Notes under the pieces: generated by a model
What the model was told of the DNA's origin: nothing
Seen by the model: only the letters and a program-made list of their open reading frames with translations
Database searches by the model: none
Shown here: in pieces, positions 52,088-61,991 of the stretch
How positions within the stretch are numbered: position 1 is the first letter of the stretch
Layout: every line of letters begins with the position of its first letter
Translations under genes and position numbers: made by a program
Source of the DNA: Diatrype stigma
Taxonomy: Eukaryota > Ascomycota > Sordariomycetes > Xylariales > Diatrypaceae
DNA: 64,000 bases
Reading direction: 5' to 3'
Assembly (NCBI GenBank): GCA_022225965.2
Contig: JAKJXP020000043.1
Location: forward strand, 62,001 to 126,000

Positions 52088-53128
52088 ATGCTCACCACGA
52101 AACCCTACCTGCGCACCCGCCGCCCCTCCCCCACGACAGCCGAATTCATCGTCTCGACGCGGCCGCCGCTCACCTTCCCCCTGCGCATCCTGCTCGGCCT
52201 CGTCTACGTCGCGCGGTTCCTGGCCGCGCTCGGCGTCCTGCTGTTCCTCTTCTCCGCCTGGTCTCTCAGCCCGTACTCGCCATCTCCAGCGCCGTCCACC
52301 ATCCCGTCGTCTCAGCCAGCAGCCACTATCACGACCGAGATCGCAACAACACTCGCTCTCGCGAATAACACCATCACTTACAGCGACACCGATACTAGCG
52401 CTGCACTGCAACAACCATCGCAGTCCTTATCATCCTCGCCTCCACCGCCACCGCCGCCAATCACCACAACCACCAGCACCACCGCCGTAATCTCCCTCGC
52501 GACGCTCCACAGCCTCCTCCTCCGCCTCCAAACGCACACCCAACCGGGCCGGCTCGCGACGTCGCTCGCGCGCGCGCTCCCGCCTACCTTCCTCCTCGCC
52601 GCCGCGGTCCCCGCCAGCCTCCTGCTCCTGTACGTGCTGCTGCTGGGGCGGGTGCACACCGAGGAGCGGCTGCTCGTGCTCCGGGGCCTGGGGATCCAGA
52701 TCCGCAGCAGCTCCAGCGGCGCGCTGTTCCCTCCCCGAGGTTCGGTGGCGGGGGCCGGGGCCGCGACGACGACGCGGTTCATCCCCACGGGCAAGATCCG
52801 CGACGTGCTGATCGCCGAGGCCTTCCGCGGCTTCGAGGTCCGCCACTACCTGGCCGTCGTCGTCGACGGCGAGGAGGACGTCGTCATCGTCTTCCCGCGC
52901 CTGCTGCCGCGCCCGCGCGTCCTGGAGAAGGTGTGGAGGGGCGTGAGGGGGTGTCTTTGGGAGTTCGACATTGGCGAGGGGGCCGGGAGCGGGAGCGGGA
53001 GCGGCGGGGATGGAAGTAGGGGGGGTGGGGAGGATGAGGGTGTGAAACGGAAGAGGAGGCGTGCTGATGGGCGCGCGGACGAGGATGGGTATAGAGAAGA
53101 GAAAGGGGGAGACTGGTTGGAGAGATAG
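52088..53128 (+). CDS. GPI15: GPI-GlcNAc transferase subunit PIG-H / Gpi15, 346 aa
   Basis: This is a subunit of the ER-membrane complex that transfers N-acetylglucosamine to phosphatidylinositol, the first step of GPI-anchor synthesis; PIG-H/Gpi15 supports catalytic PIG-A/Gpi3. The PIG-H domain covers residues ~192-287 (EERLLVLRGLGIQIRSS, FIPTGKIRDVLIAEAF, VRHYLAVVVDGEEDVVIVF, LLPRPRVLEKVWRGVRG). Two hydrophobic segments precede it, at ~33-58 and ~165-187, separated by a Ser/Thr/Pro-rich linker with seven prolines in a row. The tail is Gly- and Arg/Lys-rich. At 346 aa it exceeds yeast Gpi15 because of the linker and tail. I chose the ATG at 52088 because the peptide from MLTTKP onward looks like the usual fungal start; an in-frame ATG at 52046 would add 14 residues. 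No intron is needed. It is convergent with DEG1, stops 295 bp apart. Confidence 0.88.
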   Translation: MLTTKPYLRTRRPSPTTAEFIVSTRPPLTFPLRILLGLVYVARFLAALGVLLFLFSAWSLSPYSPSPAPSTIPSSQPAATITTEIATTLALANNTITYSDTDTSAALQQPSQSLSSSPPPPPPPITTTTSTTAVISLATLHSLLLRLQTHTQPGRLATSLARALPPTFLLAAAVPASLLLLYVLLLGRVHTEERLLVLRGLGIQIRSSSSGALFPPRGSVAGAGAATTTRFIPTGKIRDVLIAEAFRGFEVRHYLAVVVDGEEDVVIVFPRLLPRPRVLEKVWRGVRGCLWEFDIGEGAGSGSGSGGDGSRGGGEDEGVKRKRRRADGRADEDGYREEKGGDWLER

Positions 53129-53140
53129 ATATATAGAAAG

Positions 53141-53141
<1 letters not shown>

Positions 53142-53175
<34 letters not shown>
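53142..53175. repeat. (GA)n microsatellite in the GPI15 3' region
   Basis: About 17 GA units starting 14 bp after the GPI15 stop codon, probably in its 3' UTR. Confidence 0.95.
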
Positions 53176-53176
<1 letters not shown>

Positions 53177-53423
53177 AAGGAATGATTTTGTACTATAACC
53201 GGAGGTAGGCAGGTTGGATTGGATGGTCGTTTTTATGAATACATGCAAATGATACCCAAGCGCTTCATGTGGTACACTGCACAGACTGCACTACGGGCAA
53301 GCCAGCCCCAGAACTTCAGCAATCATCCTGGGATGAGTGATATGTCAATAGGTAGACTACGGGCTTAGCCAGCCAGCCATCCCGACCCCGTTGCCTTAGG
53401 TAGATATGTATATATACACCTGT

Positions 53424-55390
53424 TTACTCTACTTCATCCGCATCCTCATCCACCACCTCCCCATCCACATCCGCACCAGCGCACCTAACCGCCTCCTCCC
53501 TCTTCCTCGCAATCGCCTCGCGCCACGCCGCAGCACTTCCATACCCCTTCCTCCGCGCCTCGCGCTCGTACACCTCAGCGGGCGACGGCAGCGTCGCCTT
53601 ACTCAGCACGGGCTGGTAGCGCCCCACGGCATGGGGCAGGTGGCCGCCCTCGAAGACGCGCTGGCTCGCCCCGCCCCCCGGCCCGACCCGCTTCTGCTGC
53701 TGCCCTGCCGGCGTGCTGCTCCCGGGGTAGGGGAGCAGGGCGGGCGCGCGCCGGTCGAGACGCCGCGTGGCGTCCGATTGCGCGATCGCGAGGTTCAGCA
53801 GCTGCGCCGCTAGCAGCTCGTCCAGCTTGCGCTCCCGCCACGTCGCCCACAGGTCGTCGACTAGTCCGTGCACGGGGCCGTGCTTGTTCCCCGGGTGGTC
53901 CTCGCCGACGTAGACCCAGGGCAGGGCGGCGTCGACGTTGTGCACGTCGCGGGGCGCGGTGCGGGGTGGCCTGCTCGCTTTTGTTGTTGTGATGGTAGTG
54001 GTGGTGGTGGTGGGATCATCGACGGCGGCAGGGCTTGGGTCTGATGATGAGGGGGACGAGAGGGAGAGGTCCGGGAAGATGCAGTCCCAGAGCACGAGGG
54101 GCGTGTCGTTGGCGAGCACGTAGTTGGGGCGGCGCGGCTGCCTCTCGATGTCGAGCAGCCGGTCGACGATCGACGGGTCCTCGAGCCCCTGGCCCACCAT
54201 GAACAGCACCGCGACCATGCAGCGGATCTGGTGCCAGAGGAAGGCGGAGCCGCGCACGTGGAAGTAGTAGACCTTGGGGAACCTCTTTTCTCCTACTTCC
54301 CCTCCCTTCAAGAACTCCGCCTGTGGGAGGTAGTCGTCGTCCGACAGGAACGGCAGCGCCGTCTCGGCGTCGGTCGCTTCCACCACGTCGCACTCGAAGA
54401 TGCGCCGCTCGAAGTTGATGATCAGCTTGCTCGGGTCCACCTTGCAGAAGTTGCGGAAGTCGTGCAGGCCCTCGAAGCGCCGGGCCGCGTCGCGCATGGC
54501 GTCGATGTCGAGCCAGCCGTCCTTGGGCTTCTGCTTTTTGGCACTCTCTCCCGTCTTCTCGCTCTTGCTATTACTACGATCATTGAGAACAGAGCTCGGA
54601 CTAGAAACGGAACTAGGTTCCTCGGCAGGGATGAGCAGGCTCGACGGCACGGGCGCGTACGCCGGCTGCGTGAAGAAGTACCGGTACTGCCGCTCGCGGC
54701 AGTCGTGCCGCGCCGAGAAGCCCTCGGGCGTCGCCGGGCACCACGCCAGGACCCGGATGTCCCGCGGCAGCAGCCGGTTCAGCACCTTGCAGTACTGGAT
54801 CTCGTCCGTGAAGTCGTCGAACTCGCGCTTCTCCTTCTCTGGGACCACCTGTTCGCCCTTCTTCTTCCTGGCTTTGGTTTTCTTTTCCGCAGTAGACCCG
54901 CTCGCTCCGGACTTACTGGCGGTGGCTCCTTCTTGGGCCCCCTCCTCCGCTGGCTCCTCCTCCTGCACCCCCTCTGTTTTTCTTGTTTGCTCCTCAGCCG
55001 CAGGCGCACTTTGCGCGTCTTCTGTCCCCTCCTCTTCCTCTACTGCTGCTGCTGGAGCCTCCTCCCCCTCCTCATTGGGCTCCGGCGCTTTGGGCCGATT
55101 GCTCCGCAGCCGGATGGCGATGACCTGGCCGAAGGCGCTGACGCCGCGGTCGGTGCGGCCGCACTTGGAGTAGCCCCAGTCGTCGAGGCGGACCTCGGCC
55201 GGGTTGTCGGGGAAGACGAGGCAGGCTTTGACGAGGGCCTTCCAGAGGGCCTCCTCGATCGTCGGCAGGTGCGAGCTTGCCTGGAACTCGAACCCGCCGT
55301 AGTTCCGCCCCAGGTACGCCAGCTTCAGCGCCACCGGCCGCGTCGAGTACTTGGACGGGTCGATCTTGCTGCTGTTTCCGTTGCTTGTGG

Positions 55391-55427
<37 letters not shown>

Positions 55428-55688
55428 GGGTTGCTGCTGATCCATTTGGCGCTTGAGCTTTTTCTTCTTCTTGTGACTCAATGCCGCATCCTCTCCAGCT
55501 TCTTCGGAGACTGCTTCACCGGTGGCGGCGACCCCGGGTTCTGGAGCAGTAGTGGCAGCAGCAGCAGCAGCGCCAGTAGGGCCGTGTTTTTGCTGCCAAT
55601 CCCGCTGCTGGATCTCGGACTCCAGGGCCTGGATGCGCTGGACTAGAGCGTCCTTGGTCCATCGATTGTAGAACTTGGCCCTATCCAT
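53424..55688 (-). CDS. DEG1: tRNA pseudouridine synthase 3 (Deg1/Pus3, TruA family), about 754 aa
   Basis: This enzyme isomerises uridine 38/39 in the anticodon stem-loop of tRNAs. The TruA core starts after a low-complexity N-terminus. The catalytic aspartate lies in GRTDRGVSAFGQVIAIRL (Asp180). Later motifs are VLAWCPATPEGFSARHDCRERQYRYFF, a FEGLHDFRNFCKVDP block, and FLWHQIRCMVAVLFMVGQGLE. The protein is long for the family because of an Ala/Thr-rich N-terminus with a polyThr run coded by (GTT)n on the + strand, a roughly 80-residue Glu/Ala-rich insert between the first and second core halves, and a long C-terminal extension. I start at MDRAKFYNRW (55688). The frame stays open to an ATG at 55880, giving a Ser/Arg/Leu-rich, acid-free leader that could be a mitochondrial presequence. 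It is divergent from the Rho gene (about 640 bp) and convergent with GPI15. Confidence 0.9.
55387..55429. repeat. (GTT)n triplet repeat coding polyThr in DEG1
   Basis: About 14 consecutive triplets which, read on the minus strand, encode a run of about 14-15 threonines just before the catalytic core. It is likely length-polymorphic. Confidence 0.93.
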
Positions 55689-56330
55689 CTCGCTTTGCAG
55701 TGGCGGCAGTGTGTTGATTACGTTGTTTTCTTGCGCAATAATCCCAATCCCTGTGGAGATCCCGCTACTCCTCCTGCATTGGAGATGCAACAGCGTTATA
55801 GCAATTGTGGTAGTGGTAGTGGTGGACCCCTTAAGCCGGCAGCTATGAGGTAGGCGACTGAGGGTTTTCATACACCTCACTCAGACCCTTCTCCTTCTTT
55901 GCTGGTCTAGTCGCTATACCCAATGAGAGAAGGTATGTTTATTTCCACAACTGATCTCGGAACCCGCTCTCAGAAGCCTTTCCGTATTTTTGCCATTTTC
56001 GACAGTCTCTCAGTGGAATGCTCCTTGTATATTATCATGTGCTATGTAGTTTAGACCAAACCTCTGATAGGGCGAATCTGAGTATTGGTTTGACAAATTC
56101 TTATCGATAAGGAAAAGTTAGGTGCCGGTTGCTAACTAACAGTAAGCAACCTTGAATTCATCAGTACCTATTCGATATTTGAGTGGCCTGTTGCTACGAC
56201 GCTGTGGCGAGCGCTATTAGTTACACTGGGCCCTTTGTCTCCCCCTCGTTTTGATCATGATATAGAGATTCATATGCCTGGACAATTATGAGACTAGTCT
56301 CAGTCTGTCGTAGAGCTAGTATATTATTCT
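55689..56330. other. Divergent promoter region between DEG1 and the Rho gene
   Basis: About 640 bp (450 bp if DEG1 starts at 55880). No other gene. No clear regulatory motif that I can support. Confidence 0.6.
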
Positions 56331-57175
56331 ATGGTAATGGATGAATTCACGATCACAATGTTATTGCTGGGTGATGAGAAAGTAGGGAAGACAACGTTTC
56401 TGTCGTGAGTCGCTAGCCTAGCTTACTTCCATATATACAAGCGCAGCATCCAAGAACCACACCCTCTAACGAGACCCTCAACCCAAATATAGACGAATCA
56501 GCGGAGGAAGTGAGTCCCTAGACGGCCCTGCCCCGTCTCCCTTCGCCGTGCTGCGAGACATAGACCAGCCGTTCATCTTCGAGCTGCGGAACCGGAAGTA
56601 CAAGTACCGCCTTGAGTTCCACGACACCTCGAGCCCGGAGAACTGGCGGCTGCTGCGGCCGGATCTGGTTCTCATTTGCTACGACATCAGCCAGAGGTCG
56701 AGTCTCCTCAACATGCAGAGAGTCGTGAGTTTAATTATGCCAACACCCAAGAAAATGAGAAGACCGTCCATTCCATTGCCCTCCCTACTCCGATTAAACT
56801 CTACCCCCCTGATGCAATCCATACTCAGTCGGTCAACCAGTCCATACGCCTAAACTAACCCCCTGCTTCTCTCTTCCTCGCGTTGGGCCGACACAGTGGA
56901 TCAAAGAAGTCCACAGCACGTTCAACAACGGCACCCTACCGGTGGTCGTGGTGGGGCTCAAGCGCGACCTGCGGTCGGAGGACGACCCGAACGGGGCCAT
57001 CTACCCGCAGGAAGGGTACCAGGTGTCGCAGGCGATGCGGGCGGACAAGTACGTCGAGTGCTCGGCCGCGACGGGCGAGCTCCTCAAGCTGGCGTTCGAG
57101 GAGATCTGCAAGACCGCCGCGCAGACGGTGACGGAGGAGGGCGGGCAGAGCGAGGGCGGCTGCGCCATCTTGTGA
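56331..57175 (+). CDS. Atypical Rho-family small GTPase, 194 aa, CAIL prenylation box
   Basis: The exons 56331-56404, 56493-56724 and 56897-57175 join in frame. The P-loop is GDEKVGKT (14-21). G4 reads GLKRDLR and G5 ECSAATGE, both Rho-like. The C-terminus ends CAIL, a CaaX box whose Leu favours geranylgeranylation, so plasma- or endo-membrane attachment is expected. The switches are odd. Where Rho proteins have DTAGQE, this one has DTSSPEN (69-75), so the Gly60/Gln61 equivalents are absent. Switch I (residues ~36-47, GPAPSPFAVLRD) lacks a clear invariant threonine. Loss of the catalytic glutamine predicts very low intrinsic GTP hydrolysis, as in Rnd-type proteins; this is inference. There is no polybasic stretch before the CaaX. 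A start at the second ATG (56337) is equally possible. Convergent with RPC9. Confidence 0.85.
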
Positions 57176-57471
57176 AGGAAGATGGAGAAATTTTCTTGAG
57201 ACTGTACAGTACATTTCAATTACGTAGCAGTGATTTGGTTGAAAATCGAACGGGACATTTTCTTCTGCCGTTTCCGAGACCATGGCTGTTGCTTGGCGTT
57301 GAGTTGATATTGATTTACCCGCTGGACCGGTAGAGCGAGGTGAAAGCACAAGTGAGGCAAGTAGCTGAAGAGTAGTCCGTCTAGCAGAGGGGGGCAAGAG
57401 ATAGAGCTAGGCACACTGGGATGGGAGGGTGGATGAATGGACGCCATCATTCGCGACTGCCGACCATCCGA
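57176..57471. other. Convergent 3' region between Rho gene and RPC9
   Basis: 296 bp between two stop codons, presumably both 3' UTRs. No other feature seen. Confidence 0.6.
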
Positions 57472-58015
57472 TCAGTTTTCCGTAGTCTCCATAGCATCGC
57501 CGCCCTCTACTCCCTCGCCCTCGCCTTCTTCGGGCGGGAAGGCGCCGAGGACCTCGGTGATGCCGTTGACGATGTCCTCCTGCTCCTCGGCAGAGAAGCG
57601 GTCCTCCATCTCCTCGACGACGGCGTTGAGCGTGGGCACGTTGGTGGGCCGCAGGTTGAAGATCATGACCAGCTCGCCCTTGGTCAGCTGGTAGGCGCGC
57701 AGCCGCTGGATCAGCCGCGGGACCACCGCCTCGGCGCCGCCGTCGAACGGCGGCGGCTTCTGGCTCAGAGGGCTGGGGAACGCCTCGAGGTACTGCAGGA
57801 CCTAGAGAATGCAGGATTAGCAAATCTTCTTTCTAGATGCGTGCGTGGGTGCATGCATGCACGCGTAAAGGACCTCAACTCACCTCCTTGCGCAGCGTCT
57901 CGAGACTGTGAGGCCCGCGCCGTTTTTGCTCCTGATATTCCTTCGCCTGAGCGCTAAGGAACTCGTAGACCTCCAGATTGGTCAGGACGGCGCTCTGGGC
58001 GTCCAGGATCTTCAT
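57472..58015 (-). CDS. RPC9: RNA polymerase III subunit RPC9 (C17/CRCP type, Rpb4-like fold), 153 aa
   Basis: A peripheral stalk subunit of RNA polymerase III that pairs with C25 and helps recruit the initiation factor at tRNA and 5S genes. Exons 58015-57884 and 57801-57472 join in frame. The N-terminus MKILDAQSAVLTNLEVYEFL is typical. The Rpb4-like helical domain covers the rest, with the HRDC-like signature LTKGELVMIFNLRPTNVP and the helix VVEEMEDRFSAEEQEDIVNGI. The tail is acidic and Gly/Glu-rich (PPEEGEGEGVEGGD). The length fits the family (about 140-160 aa). The intron at 57802-57883 has a GTGAGT donor and TAG acceptor. Confidence 0.9.
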
Positions 58016-59573
58016 GGTGAAGTGGGAGAAGAGCAAGATCAGACAATAAGCGGGATCAAAATTCGGCTTGGACTTTATTTCGACAAACCACTTCTCCTTG
58101 CATGCAAAGCAAGATTGATCGACGGATGCAAAATATCTCGACTAGTCATGTGAAGACGGGAGAATTTCTAGGTGTCAAAACAATGTTTATTTATTAGTTA
58201 GTTCGGCGAGTTGTTGCGGTACAAGTTGCGCCGCTACATGTCGGTATTGTTGAAATTTGACACAGTGCGTGTGACTACTGCTTGTTATAATATCCCCAGT
58301 CTTTGCACTGTATAAACACTGTCTAAGCGTTCACGGCCTTGTCTGCTTGTTCAGTATTCTATGACAGACACCCACAGATTAACGACATAGTACTGGCCAA
58401 TAGACCTCTTCGTTACCTAGATAGTCCATAGCTATGAAGAATCACGATATTTCTAGAGTATCAGGAGTTCACGGACAGCCAGAAAAATATATATATTATT
58501 CGCACAATGAGGCGAGAGCAAGGACAAAGTCAGACATGCGCATATGATGTATAAATTTATTGTATTGGAGCAGATAGTTCTCCAGCTAATCAACTAGAGG
58601 CGAGCAAGATGGCGATTGTTCCATCCTGTGTCCGAGAAACCTTCGCCTTGCAAGTAGATATTCCATAACAGACCTCCCCTCTTTCTGGATTTGGGTAAAT
58701 ACCCCTTCCCACCACCTGGCGCCAACACCTATAGTTCCAAGATAGTTACCTCGCAATTTCAGTGGGTAAGTAGCTCGGGAATGATGGCATCTGGGAGTAG
58801 CGAGATCAACCCCTTGTTCATCCCGAGCTAGGATACAACTTCGTGCAATATGCCTACCAGCACGCAGTGGACATAGGGATAAGCTGGCTCGATGAAGTCC
58901 ACATCCGAATGGCGAACACTGACGCGCCGCGAGGCGAGCGGCAATGGTCTGGGAAGTAGAAACCACTGCTGCATACGCATGTAATCGCACTCCGACCTTT
59001 TCGTCGGTGAGCACGGGTCACCTACCCGTGGTAGTGGGGAAGACCCTCGAGATAAAAGTGCCCACAAGTCTTACGTTCAAGTCCGGGCATCAAACGGGGA
59101 GGGGAGGGGGGATCCTTTGCCCCCTCCCCCACCCCTCCTCTTTCCCAAGATCACGAGGGGGGGAGTATAAGGAAGCCAAACGGCGCAGCTCTGGTTGGAT
59201 GAGCACCACTCGTGATAGCCAACGATCGTCAGCTTTCGTTTGATTGTCGGCCGTTTGCCGCCTCCGGAACCCCGTAGCTAGGCGCTTTACAGCCTACACA
59301 GGCCACCCTGCTTTCTTCGAATCGAGTACCCTCGGAAGACGCAGGTATGGGTGTTCCGCACTTTCATGTTTGGCGCAAGCTGTATGAGGACATTCAACCC
59401 AACCTGGTCGAGGTGTATGACCTCCTGTCTACCTCGGACGTAGATGGACAGGACATCATATCTTAAAATACCGAACATAACTCGCCTGGAAACGTCACTT
59501 CAGATCGGGCTCGCATTAGGGCTGGAGGCTAATATGGGGGGTAGGGGATATAATATAGGTAGGCCGTGATCCA
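58016..59573. other. Intergenic between RPC9 and COG5
   Basis: About 1.56 kb with no supported gene. A minus-strand open stretch at 58586-59014 (142 codons) is Cys/Arg-rich with no domain. 59095-59165 is a GGGGAG/CCCCTC-rich low-complexity run. Confidence 0.55.
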
Positions 59574-60833
59574 CTATAACCCTGTCCGAAGTCTCTGCCA
59601 TTGACTGATCAGACCGTATCCGGTCGGCGCCTTGCTCTCCGCACCGCCAGTCTCCGTGTTGCCGGCACCCTTGCGGAGAGCAGCGTTACCGTTACTGTGG
59701 CTGCTTCCGCCGTTCGCGTCGCCCCTGCCGGTATCGCGGCGTCCGCTCTGCTCCATCTCGCGCAGCAGCTCCTTGTGGCGATCCTCGACGGCCTTCGCCA
59801 GGCTGTCGATGAACTTCGCCCGGCCCTTCTCCTCGGCGGTGCCCTTCCAGACGGCGGCCAGCTCCTTCAGCTCCTCGATCCGCCGCGCCGCCCGGTCGAT
59901 GCCCTCGATCGGGTCGCTCCGGTTGGCGGCGAGCATGTCGGCGATCTCCTCCCGCAGCTTCCGCAGCACCTGCTGCCCCTTCTCTTCGGTGCTGTGCGCC
60001 TCTTGCCCCGGCTCCGGCGCCGACACCGACAGGAACGACGAGCTGACCGAGAGCTCCGACGGCGGGAACACGAACTCCATCGCGTCGCCGAAGGTCCGGA
60101 CCACTGAGTCCAGGCGCGACCGCACCAGCGTGAGCGTCCGCAGTTGCGTGATGTACGACGGAAGGCTGCTGGTATCCTCGCCGCCATCCGCTGCTGCTGG
60201 TGGTGGGCTCACGCCGTCGTCTGGGTTGTTCCCACTCGGTGATGGTGTTGTCAATACTGCCGAGACCCGTTTCTGTTGTACAGCAGCAGCAGCATCTGTC
60301 GTCTTGCCGCTGCCGTCCACGGCCGTCCTGGCGGGATGGATGATGCCGTCCGGAACGAACTTGACGATGTCCTGGTGCAGGCCCTCCGATAGGGCTTCGG
60401 ACAGGCCCAGCGTCTCGCCCCGCAGGAGCTCGACCTCGTAGGCGAGCCGGCTCCCGCTCCGCAGGATGTCGTCCGTCAGCTGGGTGAGGGTGTTGGCCAG
60501 GCGCGTGGTGTGGGCGTTCAGCTGGGACAGCTGGGTTTGCGCCTGGGCGGAGAGGTCCGCTAGGGGCACCGCCGCGCCGTCCGTGGCCGCAGCTCGCGAT
60601 GTTCCTGGTGTCTGCAGAGGTGGCAGGGAGGCGTTGAGATACTCGGCGGGGTCGAAGGCCGGGGAGAGGAAGCTCTGGAGGAACGGGTCGGCGACGTGTT
60701 GGGATCGGGGCTGCACCGGCTGCTTGGACTGTTGTTGCGGTCTGGCGTGGCCTGGTGGTAATGCCCTCGAGGAGGCGTTGGCGGAGCTGTTCTGTCGCCG
60801 TCTCGTGACGGATTTGCTGGAGTCCCAGGACAT
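59574..60833 (-). CDS. COG5: Conserved oligomeric Golgi complex subunit 5, 419 aa
   Basis: A subunit of the COG tethering complex, which captures retrograde vesicles at the Golgi and supports glycosyltransferase recycling. A Gln/Pro-rich N-terminus leads to DPFLQSFLSPAFDPAEYLN (about 49-67), typical of the COG5 N-terminal domain, then a long coiled-coil-forming region (LSQLNAHTTRLANTLTQLTD, YEVELLRGETLGLSEALSEG). A second block, ITQLRTLTLVRSRLDSVVRTFG, follows a disordered linker. Charged helices (KGQQVLRKLREEIADMLA, RAARRIEELKELAAVW) and a Gly/Ser-rich tail complete it. The length is close to yeast Cog5 (403 aa) and half that of animal COG5. It is intronless, with an ATG at MSWDSSKS. A hexanucleotide array lies about 140 bp upstream. 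Confidence 0.82.
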   Translation of the reverse strand: MSWDSSKSVTRRRQNSSANASSRALPPGHARPQQQSKQPVQPRSQHVADPFLQSFLSPAFDPAEYLNASLPPLQTPGTSRAAATDGAAVPLADLSAQAQTQLSQLNAHTTRLANTLTQLTDDILRSGSRLAYEVELLRGETLGLSEALSEGLHQDIVKFVPDGIIHPARTAVDGSGKTTDAAAAVQQKRVSAVLTTPSPSGNNPDDGVSPPPAAADGGEDTSSLPSYITQLRTLTLVRSRLDSVVRTFGDAMEFVFPPSELSVSSSFLSVSAPEPGQEAHSTEEKGQQVLRKLREEIADMLAANRSDPIEGIDRAARRIEELKELAAVWKGTAEEKGRAKFIDSLAKAVEDRHKELLREMEQSGRRDTGRGDANGGSSHSNGNAALRKGAGNTETGGAESKAPTGYGLISQWQRLRTGL

Positions 60834-61540
60834 GATCGATGACGACGTGGCAGGTATCTATCCGATTGCTTTTGCTCCGGTGTTGTTGTCTTGGAAGACA
60901 CAGCTCTGCGTGTTGTATATATACCTATGTGCGTTATTCTCCAATCGGTTGCTCGATATTCTCCAATCGGTTGCTCGATTTCGATTTCGATTTCGATTTC
61001 GATTTCGATTTCGATTTCGATCTATAGTTTCGAGTTCTGCGTATCTGACATGCCCGATTTAGGTGCTCGATGCAGGCTCGTTTGTAGGTATACTTGGGAT
61101 GTATGTAGTGAAGCTAGCCTAGTCAATCCCCAGCCGCCAGATCTCAATGTTTTGCATGGCCGGTTACAGCTACCTAGGACTGTTTAGTGGGGTTCAGGAA
61201 CCAGCTAAGTGGGAGCGTTTATCCTACCTTCTATGGACCCTTTGTACGTCCCTCGTTTAAGTCATTGCACGCTATTTTGCCATGTACTGTAATATATATA
61301 AGTCCATATAATTTATTAGCAAATTAATGTATTTAAATATTTCAAACGATGTATATAAATGCTTACGTATAAGATTTGCGTATTAATTATTAATATTTAT
61401 TTAATTGAAAATTGGAAAATTGCGTATATAATGGAATGCAATTAGTAATAAATGCAATACGTTTTTTAAAGTATCCGGATTGGGTATAATAAAGGGCTAT
61501 TATGTAAGGTTTTGTAAGTACGTTGCGATTATATTCAATC
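60834..61540. other. COG5 upstream region running into AT-rich relic sequence
   Basis: The first 200 bp holds the tandem repeats listed next. About 61265-61540 is abruptly AT-rich and resembles RIP-mutated repeat DNA, but it is too short and decayed to classify. Confidence 0.55.
60936..61022. repeat. 22-bp direct duplication followed by (TTTCGA)n hexanucleotide array
   Basis: Two perfect adjacent 22-bp copies lie at 60936-60957 and 60958-60979 (each contains CCAATCGG). About eight TTTCGA units run from about 60975 to 61022. This is 100-190 bp upstream of the COG5 start codon, so in its promoter or leader. The duplicated block contains a CCAAT box. Confidence 0.92.
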
Positions 61541-61593
61541 CGTTTATTTCTACCGGGTCAATCTGTTATTTCTACCGGTATTTAAACCGCATT
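61541..61593 (+). repeat. Left terminal inverted repeat (53 bp)
   Basis: Starts CGTTTATTTCTACC and ends AAACCGCATT; perfect inverted match to the right arm. Confidence 0.95.
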
Positions 61594-61772
61594 AGGATGT
61601 GCCACCCACAACCCACCCATTAGCTATGTTACCACCTAACACACCTAATATACCTAACACACCTAATACACCTAATACACTACAATACATTACATCAGCA
61701 ATACCCTCATACAGCACAATTACATACATATACCCAAATGGGGGGGCTCCCACCGCCCCCCCAAACCTCCCG

Positions 61773-61846
61773 GACCTAACCCTAACCCTAAACTAACCCT
61801 AACCCTAACTAACCCGTATCTTTGCACGGGACCTAACCCTAACCCG
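61773..61846. repeat. Interstitial telomere-type (CCCTAA)n repeats
   Basis: Two blocks, 61773-61815 and 61831-61846, of CCCTAA units with slips (CTAAA, CTAACTAA), separated by GTATCTTTGCACGGG. TTAGGG is the standard telomere unit of filamentous ascomycetes. The C-rich strand is the + strand. It lies inside the inverted-repeat element. Confidence 0.9.
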
Positions 61847-61991
61847 CAACTGCAGCGCGGCGTATGTGCAGGTATAGGTGTAAGTAGGTAAATGGTGGAT
61901 GTTAGGGAGTGACTTGGAAGGTGCCAGGTCTAAGTGTGGCTTTAGGTGTGGCACAGGTGGCTAGTGCACTAGACTAGCGTCAGTCTAGCCA

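Noticed and set aside
54231..55646. 471-codon + strand frame opposite DEG1
   Set aside because: Leu/Arg/Cys-rich mirror of the TruA-family coding strand, including a polyCys run that is just the (GTT)n repeat read in another frame.
58586..59014. 142-codon minus-strand frame between RPC9 and COG5
   Set aside because: No domain or coding bias, no splice extension; left as intergenic.
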